From: Sclerotiophoma versabilis
Taxonomy: Eukaryota > Ascomycota > Dothideomycetes > Pleosporales > Didymellaceae
Assembly (NCBI GenBank): GCA_012274445.1
Contig: JAAROD010000029.1
Span: 1,302,001 to 1,366,000, forward strand
Reading direction: 5' to 3'
DNA: 64,000 bases
Both the position numbers and the translations under genes were made by a program. Below the pieces are notes generated by a model. The model was not told the DNA's origin, did not search any database, and was given only the letters and a program-made list of their open reading frames with translations. Numbering within the stretch: position 1 is the first letter of the stretch; each line of letters begins with the position of its first letter. Shown here piece after piece: positions 1 through 11,001 of the stretch.

Positions 1-832
1 CAATCTTGTTTGGTGCCACACACAAGACTTGCGTCTCAGCAATACCTCCCAAGAATTCTCCAGCGACAACGAATGGGACGGTCTGCTTCATATAGATGTC
101 ATACCACGTGAAGTTCAATGTGTTTCTGTCACTACCCCAATTGACCCCGTTCCGAGCTTGACTAGCCGACAGGAATGTGCGGTAGTTTTCTGGAGATGCG
201 GAGCCTGGGGGGTTTGAATGATTGCAATGTGTTGTGTTGTTCGCAAAGTCTACAGGAACTGTGATCATCGTTATTAGGATTTTTGGTCCTAAATGGAGAT
301 GTAGGATATACTCACGGTGAGTGCGGAAGTCGGTACTCATGATGTCGGTACCGCATGCTTGTTGTAATCTATCGATGTACTCAGGAACAGGTGTTGGCCA
401 ACTGCAATCGCCCCCAGTGTACATGATCTCGCGTAGAATACTGGTACATGCATCGTCTATTACCCCGTCACAACCGTTTCGCTGTCTTGACGATGATGTC
501 TTGTTCAGTCCGGCTAACATGAATGTGCACATTTTTGCTTCACTTGCTTCTGGTACGCTGACGTAGCTATTCCACCGATGTACCGTGCCATTTGGATCTC
601 GGATTTCGTTGTAGGTGAGCGTAAAGGTCCAGTCGTTCCTTGTAGGGTCCATCATGAGTGCATTCCAGTGGATATTGAGGCTTCCTGTGGCATTTACCGG
701 CGCCTTGGGGTCGAAATCAACGCGACATGAGTCTGAACTAGGACCTGTTGTGCTGTTCTGCGCGAAGGTTGGGGCCAATAGCAGCGACATGATTGCAAGA
801 CGAGTAAATGATGGTAAGCGCAACATATCCAT
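1..832 (-). CDS. Secreted Cys-rich glycoprotein, unknown function (partial)
   Basis: Partial gene on the minus strand, running off the left edge. Exon 1 is 832..316 and exon 2 is 258..<1; the 57-base intron begins GTGAGT and ends CACAG, and the phases (1 then 2) keep the frame open to the window edge. The start at 832 gives a short hydrophobic N-terminus (MLRLPSFTRLAIMSLLLAPT) that ends at an AQN-like signal cleavage site; an alternative ATG lies two codons later. The mature part has at least eight cysteines and several N-x-S/T sites, including an NGT and an NHS. No catalytic motif is recognisable. I infer a secreted or cell-wall-associated protein and do not recognise the family. The C-terminus is missing, so a GPI anchor or membrane segment cannot be excluded. 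Confidence 0.7.
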   Translation of the reverse strand, partial: MDMLRLPSFTRLAIMSLLLAPTFAQNSTTGPSSDSCRVDFDPKAPVNATGSLNIHWNALMMDPTRNDWTFTLTYNEIRDPNGTVHRWNSYVSVPEASEAKMCTFMLAGLNKTSSSRQRNGCDGVIDDACTSILREIMYTGGDCSWPTPVPEYIDRLQQACGTDIMSTDFRTHREYILHLHLGPKILITMITVPVDFANNTTHCNHSNPPGSASPENYRTFLSASQARNGVNWGSDRNTLNFTWYDIYMKQTVPFVVAGEFLGGIAETQVLCVAPNKI

Positions 833-1365
833 TTTTGTATCGTGTTAATTTGATTGTTGATGGAACCTTTAAACTCCAGGGGACTGGTGCTGGTTTTAGC
901 TGTTATTCTAAGGTTACGCTGGTTCAATGAGGCCGTACTTGGCGGGCGTCATGTGTTGGTTGCCAATAACAGCAGTCTTAGCGCCGTGATCAGCTACGGT
1001 CCGCCCACCGTGATCTGCTCGGAAAGGTATCGACTTAGTGTGTGGGGTGCCGAGCTTGAGGTTTCGCGTAAGTTTACCCAAGACACGGATTACATTGTTG
1101 AATGAAAACTGGGAGGCCAGCACCGTAGTGACTGGGAACCGCAACTTAAGTCTTATCACGATGGAGGGTATGACCCTTCGACAAGACCAAGCCGGTAGCA
1201 CTACCGACTTGGCGCGTCAATTGGCAAAACGAAACCGAGTGATTGGCTGAGCTCGTGTTTTCTTTACTGGTTGGCATTCGTGTGTGAAAATCGTGAGAGA
1301 TATGTTGAAGTTTGATGTGTCACTTCGTATCTATTGTTCAATAGCTAATGCTTTTGAGCAACATG
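833..1365. other. Intergenic, no gene seen
   Basis: Lies between the start of the secreted-protein gene (minus strand) and the stop of the beta-galactosidase gene (minus strand). Short open frames on both strands overlap one another and show no motif or splice logic. It presumably holds the promoter of the left gene and the 3' end of the right gene. Confidence 0.6.
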
Positions 1366-4300
1366 TTACGCATATTGCGATCGGTCTGTCCACCTAGGTT
1401 GCAGCTGCTCCCCATCGATTCCGGCAAAGTCAAATCCACTCTCATAACTGGCGTACGAGATCAATCGCAATGTACTGAGCTTCGCGCCTACATCTGTTTG
1501 CGCCCAAACTGAGACACTCAACGTGTTCGAGCCCTGCAGATTAAGAATACCTGGCGGGATTGGAAATCGGGTCTGGGGACCAATGTGCGGGAAATATTTG
1601 CCGTATTGGTAGCTGGCATGTTTGTTAGCTTGCAAACGGGCTTTGAGTCTTCCTGATCTTACCCATTGACAAATAGTTGCACTCTGGCAATGGTACCAGC
1701 AGCTGCGCCGAACTCAACACCGATAGGAACATCGAGGTCTTCATCAATCTTGAGATCGAAGCTCGTCGTGAACCACTTGATGCCTGCTCCCTGAACACCA
1801 ACTTCAACTGGACTTGAGCTCTCCCAGCTCTCCGTGTCGAAACCAGGCAGGTGCCAGCCAAGGCGCTCTCCATACAGTCCACCTTCGTTCAAGGGTCCAC
1901 GGACAGGATCGATATTCTTCTCGCCGCCAGCATTGCCCTGGATCTTCCACTGATCAAAGCTTAGCTTGGTGTTGTTAGCGCTAAAAAGCTGCGCGCCCAA
2001 GATACCTCTTGGATTCTGCGCACCAGACGGTCCGTAGGATGTTTGGTCGTGGCCCGTGTAATCCGTCACAACTGTCAAAACATTTCCCTCGTCCTTCAGG
2101 GTGACGTTCTTGAAAGACAAAACCGCATTGGTCACCCATACCGTGCCGTTTCCAGGGTTGTAGCCAATCAATTGCCCGTTAAGCCAAGCGTTCCAGCCTG
2201 CTGCAGCACCACCTTGCACTGTAATGTTCAGTGATGCAGCGCTCTTACCCGAGAAGTATCCTCGGTAGATCTTAGCACCCGTGTAAAACTTGTAATCACT
2301 GCTGTACAGCACCGGTAGTGTCAACGGCTTGACCTTGTTCAGCGTCGTGTTTTTGTTCGCCACGACCCAGTTGCTGTCGTCAAAAGATGGCGAGATCTCG
2401 GGAGCCGAATCGGCAGCCTTGAAGCTGGCCAATGCAGGAAGTTTAATCTTACGATCTTTGGCGCCCTTGATCTCAGCAGTGAGACTTCCGTAGGGCGTCT
2501 TGGAGGTCTTCAAATTTTTGCCGTTCCAAGAGATCTTTTTGACGTTCTTGCCAGCATAAACCTCAATACTCGTGGCGTTAGCGTTATCACCAATGATAGA
2601 TACCTTATCGCCGGACACGCTTGCTGTTCGAACGAGGTAGGGACCAATCACGAAGATCTGATGATCCGGGGTAACATTTGGATCCGCTTTGGTAGGAGGA
2701 GCAAAAAATGTCCACGCAGTAGGCACATCCAGAAGATAGGCCAGCACGCCATTCGAAAGCTGCACGACGGTGGCACCCTTAGCTTGCTTATAACGGAAGC
2801 TAGCGTAACTCGTATTGTTGCTTGACGTAGTCGCAAACCCTGAATCTGCGCCATATGACTTGAAGGTGATGTTCTTTTGCGACTTGAAAGCGAACTCTCC
2901 TGTTTGACCTTCTTTCAAGTAGAATACCACAACAGGCTGGTCGAAGGTTCCATAGGTGAGAACTTCGCCGGACGCGTATAGCAGGGTCTCATTTCCAAGC
3001 GCATAGTCAGTCACAACCCATCGTGCTTGCCTTCCGTTCAGCTGGAGGCTCGGGATTGTTACTGAACCAACTGACGTGTTAATGTTCAAGGAGAAGTCGG
3101 TCACGGTCCTAGACCTGGTGTCGTTCTTCTCAGTCAAGTAGAACCTGCCATTGCTATCCTTGCTCTTGAGTACCCAAGTGAATACATCCGTGGTACTGAC
3201 AGCGTTTCCTGTTCCGTTGCTCTCCATGACGGTGTTGTGGAGGCCCTTGCTGACACGAGTGAACAACGAGATCAATTTGTACTGTTTGTATTTGTCGCGA
3301 ACTTCACGAGTTTCACGGATCGACGCATCGTAGTCGTAAGAAGTGTAGACCTGGTGATGTCAGAAGAGAGGTAACCCATTATTAGTCGCGCTAGACTTAC
3401 AACAGGCGCTGCCAAATGGCCCCAATTGGTACCACCATAGGTCATATAGAGATTGAGAAGCGTAGCACGCTGCGCTATAACGTCTTTGTAAAACACGTCT
3501 GGATATTCCGGGCTCAAATCTGACTGGCATTGGTCGAAGAAATTTTCGCCCCACGCCTGGAACCAGCCGCCACGGAACTCAGGCAGGTACTCTGGCTGGG
3601 TAGGCGATACTTCCTGGAACCATTGATAGTAGGTGCGGATAACACTTCCACCGGTATTGGGATTGGTGCAGCTCAAGCCGCCTGCGTAGCTATCCAGGCC
3701 GTAGATGTCTACAGCGCCGCCGACGTTGTTGTAGTCAGTCGACCAACTCTTGCCTCGGAAGCCCTTTTCATTATGTGTCGTAGGAACAATAAGGCCTGCA
3801 TCCTTGAATGCCTTTTTGATCTGTTCCATGTAGATGACCAGGGTGTTGTTGGGGTCATACTTTGACTCTGTCAATTCGTTTTCGACCTGGGTCAAGATGA
3901 CGGGGCCACCATTGGTGATCTGATTTTTTGCAATGATGGGACCGACTTCTGCAATCCACTCTGACCATGCCTTTCTGTAGGTCTCATCGGACGTTCTGTA
4001 ATTGCCACCGCTTCCGTCGCTGGTCCAAAGTGCAAATCCACCACCGTTAGTCTCAGCGTTCATATACGGACCAGGTCTGGCAATGACGTAGAGTCCAGCT
4101 TCCTTGGCGGTATCGAAGAGACGCTGAATGTCTTTTCCTGGTGTGGTAAAATCGTATGTTCCCTTCGATGCAGAATGGTAGCTCCAGAAGAAGTAAATCG
4201 AGACTGTGTTCATGCCGTTGGCCCGGAACTTCTGGAAGATGTCGAGCCATAACTCTGGTACTGGTAAGCGGGCATAGTGAAACTCTCCGCTCATGATAAT

Positions 4301-4426
4301 GACGCGCTCCCCGTTGATTTGCAAGGAGCCATTGTCCCATTCGACAACTGTCTGTAGGCCATTGTCGGCGGCAAAAGCCCCCAGCACCACGGCAAGGAAG
4401 CCGAAGAGGAGCTGCGAAAACCTCAT
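1366..4426 (-). CDS. lacA: Secreted GH35 beta-galactosidase (LacA type)
   Basis: Three exons on the minus strand: 4426..3401, 3350..1663 and 1612..1366. The two 50-base introns have GTAAG donors and CACCAG/GCCAG acceptors, and the joined product is 986 aa, close to the roughly 1000 aa of fungal LacA enzymes. Residues 1-19 are a signal peptide. The GH35 catalytic domain follows: the acid/base is E184 in TQVENE and the nucleophile is E283 in LPEFRGGWFQAWG, by comparison with the Penicillium enzyme. Downstream are beta-sandwich domains ending in a jelly-roll region with VNGYQYGKY across the second junction. The family removes terminal beta-1,4-galactose from galactans, hemicellulose side chains and lactose outside the cell. 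The splice joins restore two conserved segments (APVVYTSYDYDA and VNGYQYGK), which supports the model. Confidence 0.95.
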
Positions 4427-4996
4427 ATTGGGTCTCAGATGCTAGGCAGAATCCCTGGGTTCTGTGAGTTGCGTATCCTGGTTGATGAGTGCGTCTTATA
4501 CGTCGTTGCCCCGAGGGCGAGCGGCACATCGAAGAGATCATCATTTCGCCATACGGTCACCTCATTGACCCTATTGCTGGCTCGTAATTTGCCGTCCATA
4601 GTGCTGCATGTGGACACAACCCCGGATAATCTGCAAGGTACGGGCGGTGCTAAGAAGGATGATTGCGGGGCATCTGTGGGCGAACATCGTTCCGGATACC
4701 GAGAGGGGCTCTTAAGAAGACGGTATGTCACGCATCGGAAGGCTTGCCTCTAATGGCTATCGCGATATATTCATAATGACTTTCACGATGGTATTGCGAT
4801 GAAGGTTGGTGTTTAACGATGATTAAGATTTGTGACGCCGAAAAGCATCGTGCTTTCCCTGTCTTGGTGTCTTGGAAGGCGGCTGAGGGCTCGGCCAACG
4901 CAATTTCCCCTCCGTCAGCCTTCCACAACAACATTTTTTAACCTCGATATCTAACTACGCCATTGAGATCGACCTGACGCTTCGAACTCGAGCAGG
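4427..4996. other. Divergent intergenic region
   Basis: 570 bases between the oppositely oriented starts of the beta-galactosidase and the cation exchanger. It must contain both promoters. The open frames in it, up to about 100 codons, overlap on both strands and look fortuitous; no clear binding site stands out. Confidence 0.6.
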
Positions 4997-6490
4997 ATGC
5001 CTTCCAATCATCACAATTTCGAATCGACACCTCTTCTGCACCAAATCGTGCCCCAACACATCCATCCTGATGGCGAGAGCGGTCGCACTGGTTTCCAGGC
5101 CTCGCACTTCGCCCGGGTGGCTTGGAGGTCTGGCAGTAATGCAGCGAAGTGGACCAATTTGCTCTGGCCCATCGTGCCTGTAGCTTTCATCTTGCACTTC
5201 GCCTTCCCAAGCAACCCGCTTACCATTTTTGCGCTCAGCTATATCGCCATGATTCCAGTTGCAAACCTGCTCGGTTTTGCCGGTCAGGAATATGCGCGAA
5301 AGATGCCCAAGGTGTCTGGTATCCTCATTGAGACTGCTTTCGGGTCCATCGTCGAGATCATCCTATTCATAATTTTGATTGCGAAGCATACGGCATCAGA
5401 AGGCTCCTCTGAGCATGGCAACCTCATTCCCGTCATCCAAGCCGCTATTTTGGGTTCTATCTTGACCAATCTGCTGCTCTGTCTTGGACTGTGCTTCTTT
5501 GTTGGCGGTCTCCGACAGGCGAGGCAAAAGTTTCATGCTTCTATCAGTGAAGTTGGCAGCGGTCTGCTTCTGGTCGCTGGGTTTGGTCTGCTCATCCCCA
5601 GCGCGTATTACTCTGCCTTGAAGGGATCTGCTGTTCACAAGGCCACTAAGCACCACGAGTTCACTGAAAAGATTCTGCAGCACAACGTGCTCAAGATTAG
5701 TCAGGTCACATCAATCTTGTTGATGATCGCCTTCGTCATGTAAGCTGATGGGATGTCATGTCATACGTATCAGCTAACAGCACTTAGCTTTATTTTTTAC
5801 AATGCTCGCTCGCAGCACTCCATTTTCGACGAGGTGTTGGAAGCAGATGAACATGCCGATCTTGACCACCATGAGGATGTCGCGAAGCCAAAATTCACTT
5901 TCACGGAGTGCATAGTCGCTATTGTGTTATCTCTCGCCATCGTGACCATGCTCGCCATCTTCCTTGTCGTCCGCATTGAGGATGTTGTCGAAGCCGGTAT
6001 CCCCGACCAGTTTCTCGGTCTGATTATGCTGCCTCTAGTCGAGAAAGCCGCGGAGCATTTGACTGCTATCGATGAAGCTTGGGATGGCCAGATCGTAAGC
6101 AAGCACAACAACGAGTGCGAAAAGCAACTGACACCTTCCAGAACTTTGCTCTCTTCCATTGCATCGGTCCTTCAATTCAGACTGCACTCTTTAACGCTCC
6201 GCTAGTTGTCGTGGTCGGTTGGGCTCTGGGCAAAGATATGGATCTCAACTTTGAGATATTCATGATTGTGCTTCTCGTGCTGTCTATCATTGTCGTTGGC
6301 AACTTCCTACGTGATGGTGAGAGCAACTACCTAGAAGGAAGTCTACTTGTGGTAAGGCGGAATCATTTCAAAGACTGGATACAATTCGATTCTGACCCTG
6401 GACCAGATTATCTACATCATTGTCGCTGTGGCATCCTGGTACTATCCAAACCCAGATGTTGCCACATCCAACGGAGGACTTGACGGTTGA
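4997..6490 (+). CDS. CAX-type Ca2+(cation)/H+ exchanger, altered signature
   Basis: Four exons: 4997..5739, 5788..6094, 6142..6351 and 6407..6490, giving 447 aa. The three introns are 47-55 bases with GTAAG donors and AG acceptors, and all phases agree. The protein has about eleven hydrophobic segments and two homologous halves separated by an acidic loop (EADEHADLDHHED), as in vacuolar Ca2+/H+ antiporters of the VCX1/CAX family, which load Ca2+ or Mn2+ into the vacuole using the proton gradient. The two alpha-repeat signatures are not canonical. The first reads AFGSIVEI (E120) where GNAxE is usual. The second reads LVEKAAEH (E337) where GNAAEH is usual. The acidic residues are kept but both Gly-Asn pairs are lost. 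Family assignment is strong; the ion carried and the activity are uncertain. Confidence 0.85.
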
Positions 6491-6773
6491 GGCGACAGTG
6501 TCTTCACACAATGCTGGACCCAACTTATGGTTTTTGGCGAGCCATCAATCATCCGGACTTGCGTTAAGGTATCAAGCTGCAACTCTCTACCAGAAAAACC
6601 AAGATGGGGTGTAGTGTGGGTGTCAAGCATCGTATCGCGTGCTGATTTCTTTTTGTTGTTCATAATTTGACATTATTCGTCGCTATATGCCATCAGGTAT
6701 GTCCTGTCTTAGGCTTCGTTATGTACAAATTGCATATCTCATCGCAGTATCATGCTTCGCTAAAATGAATCCT

Positions 6774-8672
6774 CTAGTGAACCTTCGCGCCAACAGCCTT
6801 AAGCAGCTTAGGGAAGTTTGGTGTTCCCCAGCCAGTGACAGGGTCCCAACCCTCAGTGACAGGGAAACCATCGACATTGCAGCCGTGGCTGGTACCCTTG
6901 AGGATATCGTTGAGGCCCTTGTACCCCTTCTTGTAAAGCCAGGGGTTGATGTAACCAAGAACAGGCTTGCCACTCGCAATCAAAGCATCATTCACGAGAG
7001 AAAAGATACCAGCAGTCAAAGGCGTGGAAGCAGAAGTACCGGAGATGACTCCTTCTGTGCCGTTCCAGAAGTAAGAGAAGTAGAGACCTTGAGCAGCAAG
7101 GTCAGGGTATGCGCGTCCCTTTTTGTTGTACAGACCATCATACAGGCCGTCGATGTGCTTGATGTACTGAGGAACAGCATTGCCCTGCCATGTTGGGCGG
7201 TCAAAGTAGTCACTGAAACCAGAACCACCGGCGTAGAAGTCGTGGTAGCCGGTGGATGTGTTGCGAGCAGCACGGTACACGGCCTCCTCGGGTGCAAAGT
7301 TCATAGTGGCGCCGACAGTGGTGACGTAAGGGCACGAGGCGGGGAAGTTCGGGTTGAAGCGGTAGGTGTTCTTGCCATCGTTGGAGTAGCACTTGTCAGT
7401 GGCACCGAGACCGCTGTCACCAGAGGAGAAGAAAAGCGTCGTGCCACGGGCACCAGCCTGGGCGAATTGCTTGCACACGCGCTCAGCGTATGAGCGGGGA
7501 ACAGTCTGCTCAGAATCACCGTATGAAGTGGAGACAATCTTGGGGAGATCCTTTTGCGAGAGCAGGTAGTTCACCCAGACCAGGTAAGGCTCGTTGGTGT
7601 TGGTAGGAGTGGTGAGGTCAGGTACGAAGGGAGGCGAACCGCCAGTGGAGTAGCTGATGATAGGTGTGTTATAGTTGATACCGGCAATCGCCTGGAAGTC
7701 AAGATTGGCTTCTTTGCTTGTGCCATTGACAAGCTGGTTAGCAGTCAAAGGACCGTCCTGAACTGGGCCATTATCGATGGAGATCTGCTTGAAGTTTGCA
7801 GCCTGGGCAACAAACTGAGGGCGGAACTTCTCCAAGAAGAGCTTTCCGTCAGGTCGGATTGGGACTTCGCCGAGGAAGTTATTGAATGCGATGTTGTTCT
7901 TTTCGAGAGCCTTAGGCTTGTAGCCCTTAGTTTGGTAAAGAGTCTCGAAACACTGAGGAGTCACAGAGGTAGCGTTGCAGACTGCAGCAATAGTCTGGTT
8001 TGAAGGAGCCTCGTAGCCCTGCGGAACCTCAGCACCACCCTCAAAGTAAGTAGCGACGTTCTTTTCGGCGCGGAAGAATGAAGTGGTGGGCTGAATGGTG
8101 TCGATGTGGTTGTGCAAGTGGCGGGGAAGCGACCAGGATGTGGCACGTGCAACAACGGAGCCGTCGTGGTGCTTGTAGTTGTGGTATTCAGTGTCAATGA
8201 GCTTCTCGACCTGCTCGATGGGCAGATGAACAACGATCCAGTCCTTGGCGGCGCTGTAGCTCAGGTTCTCGATCTCGATGCCGTTCTCCTGGAGCCACTC
8301 GTGCACAAGGTCGTGCGTCTGAGATGTAGGCCTAACAAGTTCATCGACCTCTTCGGCACTCAAGTGCTGACCGTAACGAGCATGGTCAGGGTCAGAGACT
8401 AACTGGAGTTAGCAATGAAGTCGTCCCAGCATTCTTCATGAAATTTTCTTACCCTCGTATAGGTGACGGTCAAGCTCCTCAAAACGGCCCTGCTTCAGAC
8501 CGATCTGTAGAGAGATGGTCTTTCCACCATGGGCACGGTCCTGCTTCTGCCACTCATTTGGAACGAAGTGAGTCTCCTTCACGACGTACGGCGAGCGCGC
8601 ACGAATTGGTGTTGCAAGTGCGTCACAGAAGGCGAGAATGGCCGCAGCCACGAAAGCGGACTTGATCTGCAT
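6774..8672 (-). CDS. Secreted sedolisin (S53) serine-carboxyl peptidase, TPP1-like
   Basis: Two exons on the minus strand, 8672..8453 and 8398..6774, giving 614 aa. The intron starts GTAAGA and ends TTAG; the join restores the conserved propeptide segment YEVSDPDHARYGQHLS. Residues 1-20 are a signal peptide, followed by an S53 activation domain of about 190 residues and then the catalytic domain. Expected active-site residues are visible: E303 and D307 (KEANLDFQ), D401 (SSGDSG) and S529 (SGTSAS). The C-terminal Ca2+ site region reads NDILKGTSHGC...GWDPVTGWGTP. Such enzymes are acid-active secreted tripeptidyl peptidases that release tripeptides from protein N-termini for nitrogen nutrition. 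All key residues are intact. Confidence 0.95.
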
Positions 8673-11001
8673 GATGGACGGCGAGAAAAGAGGTCACGTA
8701 CAGAATTGACAGACGCACACCAGCTTCCGAAGGGGTCCCAACCGGTATTTATGTCCTGATCATGGATCCACAACGCTCTTGCGCGCTTCCAGTCTCTGTG
8801 GCGAGCATTGCTGTAGGATCGGCTGCACGAAAGTGCTCCACGGTCGCACCTTCCAAGAAGGACCAAGCTCTCGGATGGAAGCTTGAGCGCATACATTTAG
8901 TGGCAATAACATGCTTATTTGGTGCTTGGTTATCGTCGTCAAGAGTGCTTAAGCTTTGCACCTGCTCTATTGGGTACTAGCCTGTCTTAGTGCCAGTCTG
9001 ATGTCGCACTCCACTTTCGCCTCTGTCCTGCTGCAGGTACTTTGTCCGAGGACACGGAAGGTGACATGAAGTACGCTGCATATTCAGGCCACCTACCTTC
9101 CTGTTGATACCTAGTCTATCCCGCGCAAGAGTCCCCGGGTATGCACGACACACGAGTTCTGGACCGCCGATGTCTATCGCGGGATAACGTCGAGGTCGCG
9201 TGATATTGCTCCACTCGTATCGCGAACTTCATGGCATCACCGCATTATCTCGACATTAACACACGTTTAGTTAAACAGTCTTGCTTTCGTTCTCTGCTCT
9301 ACAAGATATGAAGGCGACACGATATAGCCGTTGAGCCTCCTCAGGCTGTCAACTTCGCCTGGTTTTTCCATACCCCAATGGACACACACCTATCTCTTTT
9401 AAATTCCTTTGACATGTGTCTGCTCCAGTGCAGTTCAAAATGTGGGGCGTTGGCTTGCCAGCTTTGGACGAAAGAATCTTATTACTCATCCTTCTTTTTG
9501 CAAGCGTTTAAAGAGCAAGAATGGCGAAATGCGGGCGTAGGTGACGGGTGGAAGCACATGGATGAACATGCACAGGTCGAGGCGACAAGCGTTTCATGAC
9601 GCTTCTCGATATATCTGGGACATAGCCCACCGCGTCTCGATGGTTTAGATCACGATCAGAAGGTCCGTATTCTTGGTCTGCAATGTGGCCGAGCGCGCCA
9701 GCACAGGAACATACAAATATCTAGAGGCCATGAGAGTTTCTACATTCTTCGTCACAAAGCGTACGCAGATACTGACATTCCCGACGGCCACTTCTGGATG
9801 CAGATAGACGCTGTTCAGGCTTTGGGCCAGCACTACGTATCGTCGACTTAAGATTGTCCTGAGTTCCTGCCGTGATCGTCATATACGGCCTTGAACTTGA
9901 CCAGTTGTCACCTTTTAGGGACATGGAACGGTAGGCCCTGTCGAGCTCAAATCCATCGTTGGTCTTCTTTGACCTCCGCTTCAGATCAGGGGCATTAACG
10001 AGCTTCTGGTGGAAGGCTCGCGGCGATCATTTGGATAATCCTGTTCTCTTGGCTGACTCGTGACACGCTGCTTCGTTGGCATCTTCCTCCTCAAGCTCGT
10101 TATCCAATGCCGCCACACTGGTAGACTGTTTGGCAACTGATTGTACGTAAGATCCGTTGCTGATCAAGTCTGATGTAGGTTCGTTGCTTTGAAGCAGATC
10201 AAAATGGTTGATATTGAATATTGTGAAAGAGGAGAAGTATGTAACATATGCTTTACATTCCAAGTCTCGATAGAAGCGGACAAGGAATAATTGGCACTGC
10301 TTTTTAAGCATTGTTCTTTCGTTGTTCCGTTAAGAAGGAGAAGGTGGATTGCCTTGCAGCTTCAAATGTATACAACGATTGTAGGAAGGGAGCACGTATG
10401 CAAAGCACATATAGTCTGACACGCGTCCAATGACGATGCGCTATAAGGCAGAGCTCCTCTCCGATTACATCACCACGGATGGGTCGCTTGCAAAATCTTG
10501 TTGTATTGATATATGGGAGGTAATGTACATGACCCATCCGACTTGTCATTCGAAATCGATAGTGATCGCGTCGCGCAAAGGCGGAAAGACACCGTCCAGT
10601 TTGGTAATCAGAGATGCTGTAAAGCGTCCGTTCTTGTAACAAGAAGGGTGTGCCGAACGCGGTTGTCATGCACCCCTCCACAACCACCAGCGGACCACTT
10701 AAGCCCGGTAAAGGGAGAGTTCGAAGGCAGGTGAGGAGGGCTGCTCAAATTAAACACGCTAAGCTTTCATCATCTGCGCGAAACGTTAGTTGGAGAGGGC
10801 AAGAGGTGTGTGCGTGGGGTGGCTTACAGTAGTTAAACTGGAAGGATGAAGAGGAAACAAAGGTGAGGGATCGCGGAAACTTTTGTGGCAGGCACGCTTG
10901 GGCCAACTCTTGGCACCACCTTCCGTTCGCTTTTCGATCAGTAGAGGAAGCATCATCAAGAACACCAAATTCGGGCAATGAGCCATTAGATTATTCGATA
11001 A
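8673..11001. other. Gene-poor interval, no supported gene
   Basis: 2.3 kb between the sedolisin start and the start of the mitochondrial AspRS gene. The left part must hold the sedolisin promoter. I found only short overlapping frames, for example minus-strand frames at 10687..10304 (127 codons) and around 9924..9645, the latter in two adjacent frames. None has a motif I recognise, and no tRNA or terminal repeats are evident. Confidence 0.5.

Noticed and set aside
10304..10687. 127-codon minus-strand open frame between the sedolisin and AspRS genes
   Set aside because: No recognisable domain, no conserved context and no introns that extend it.
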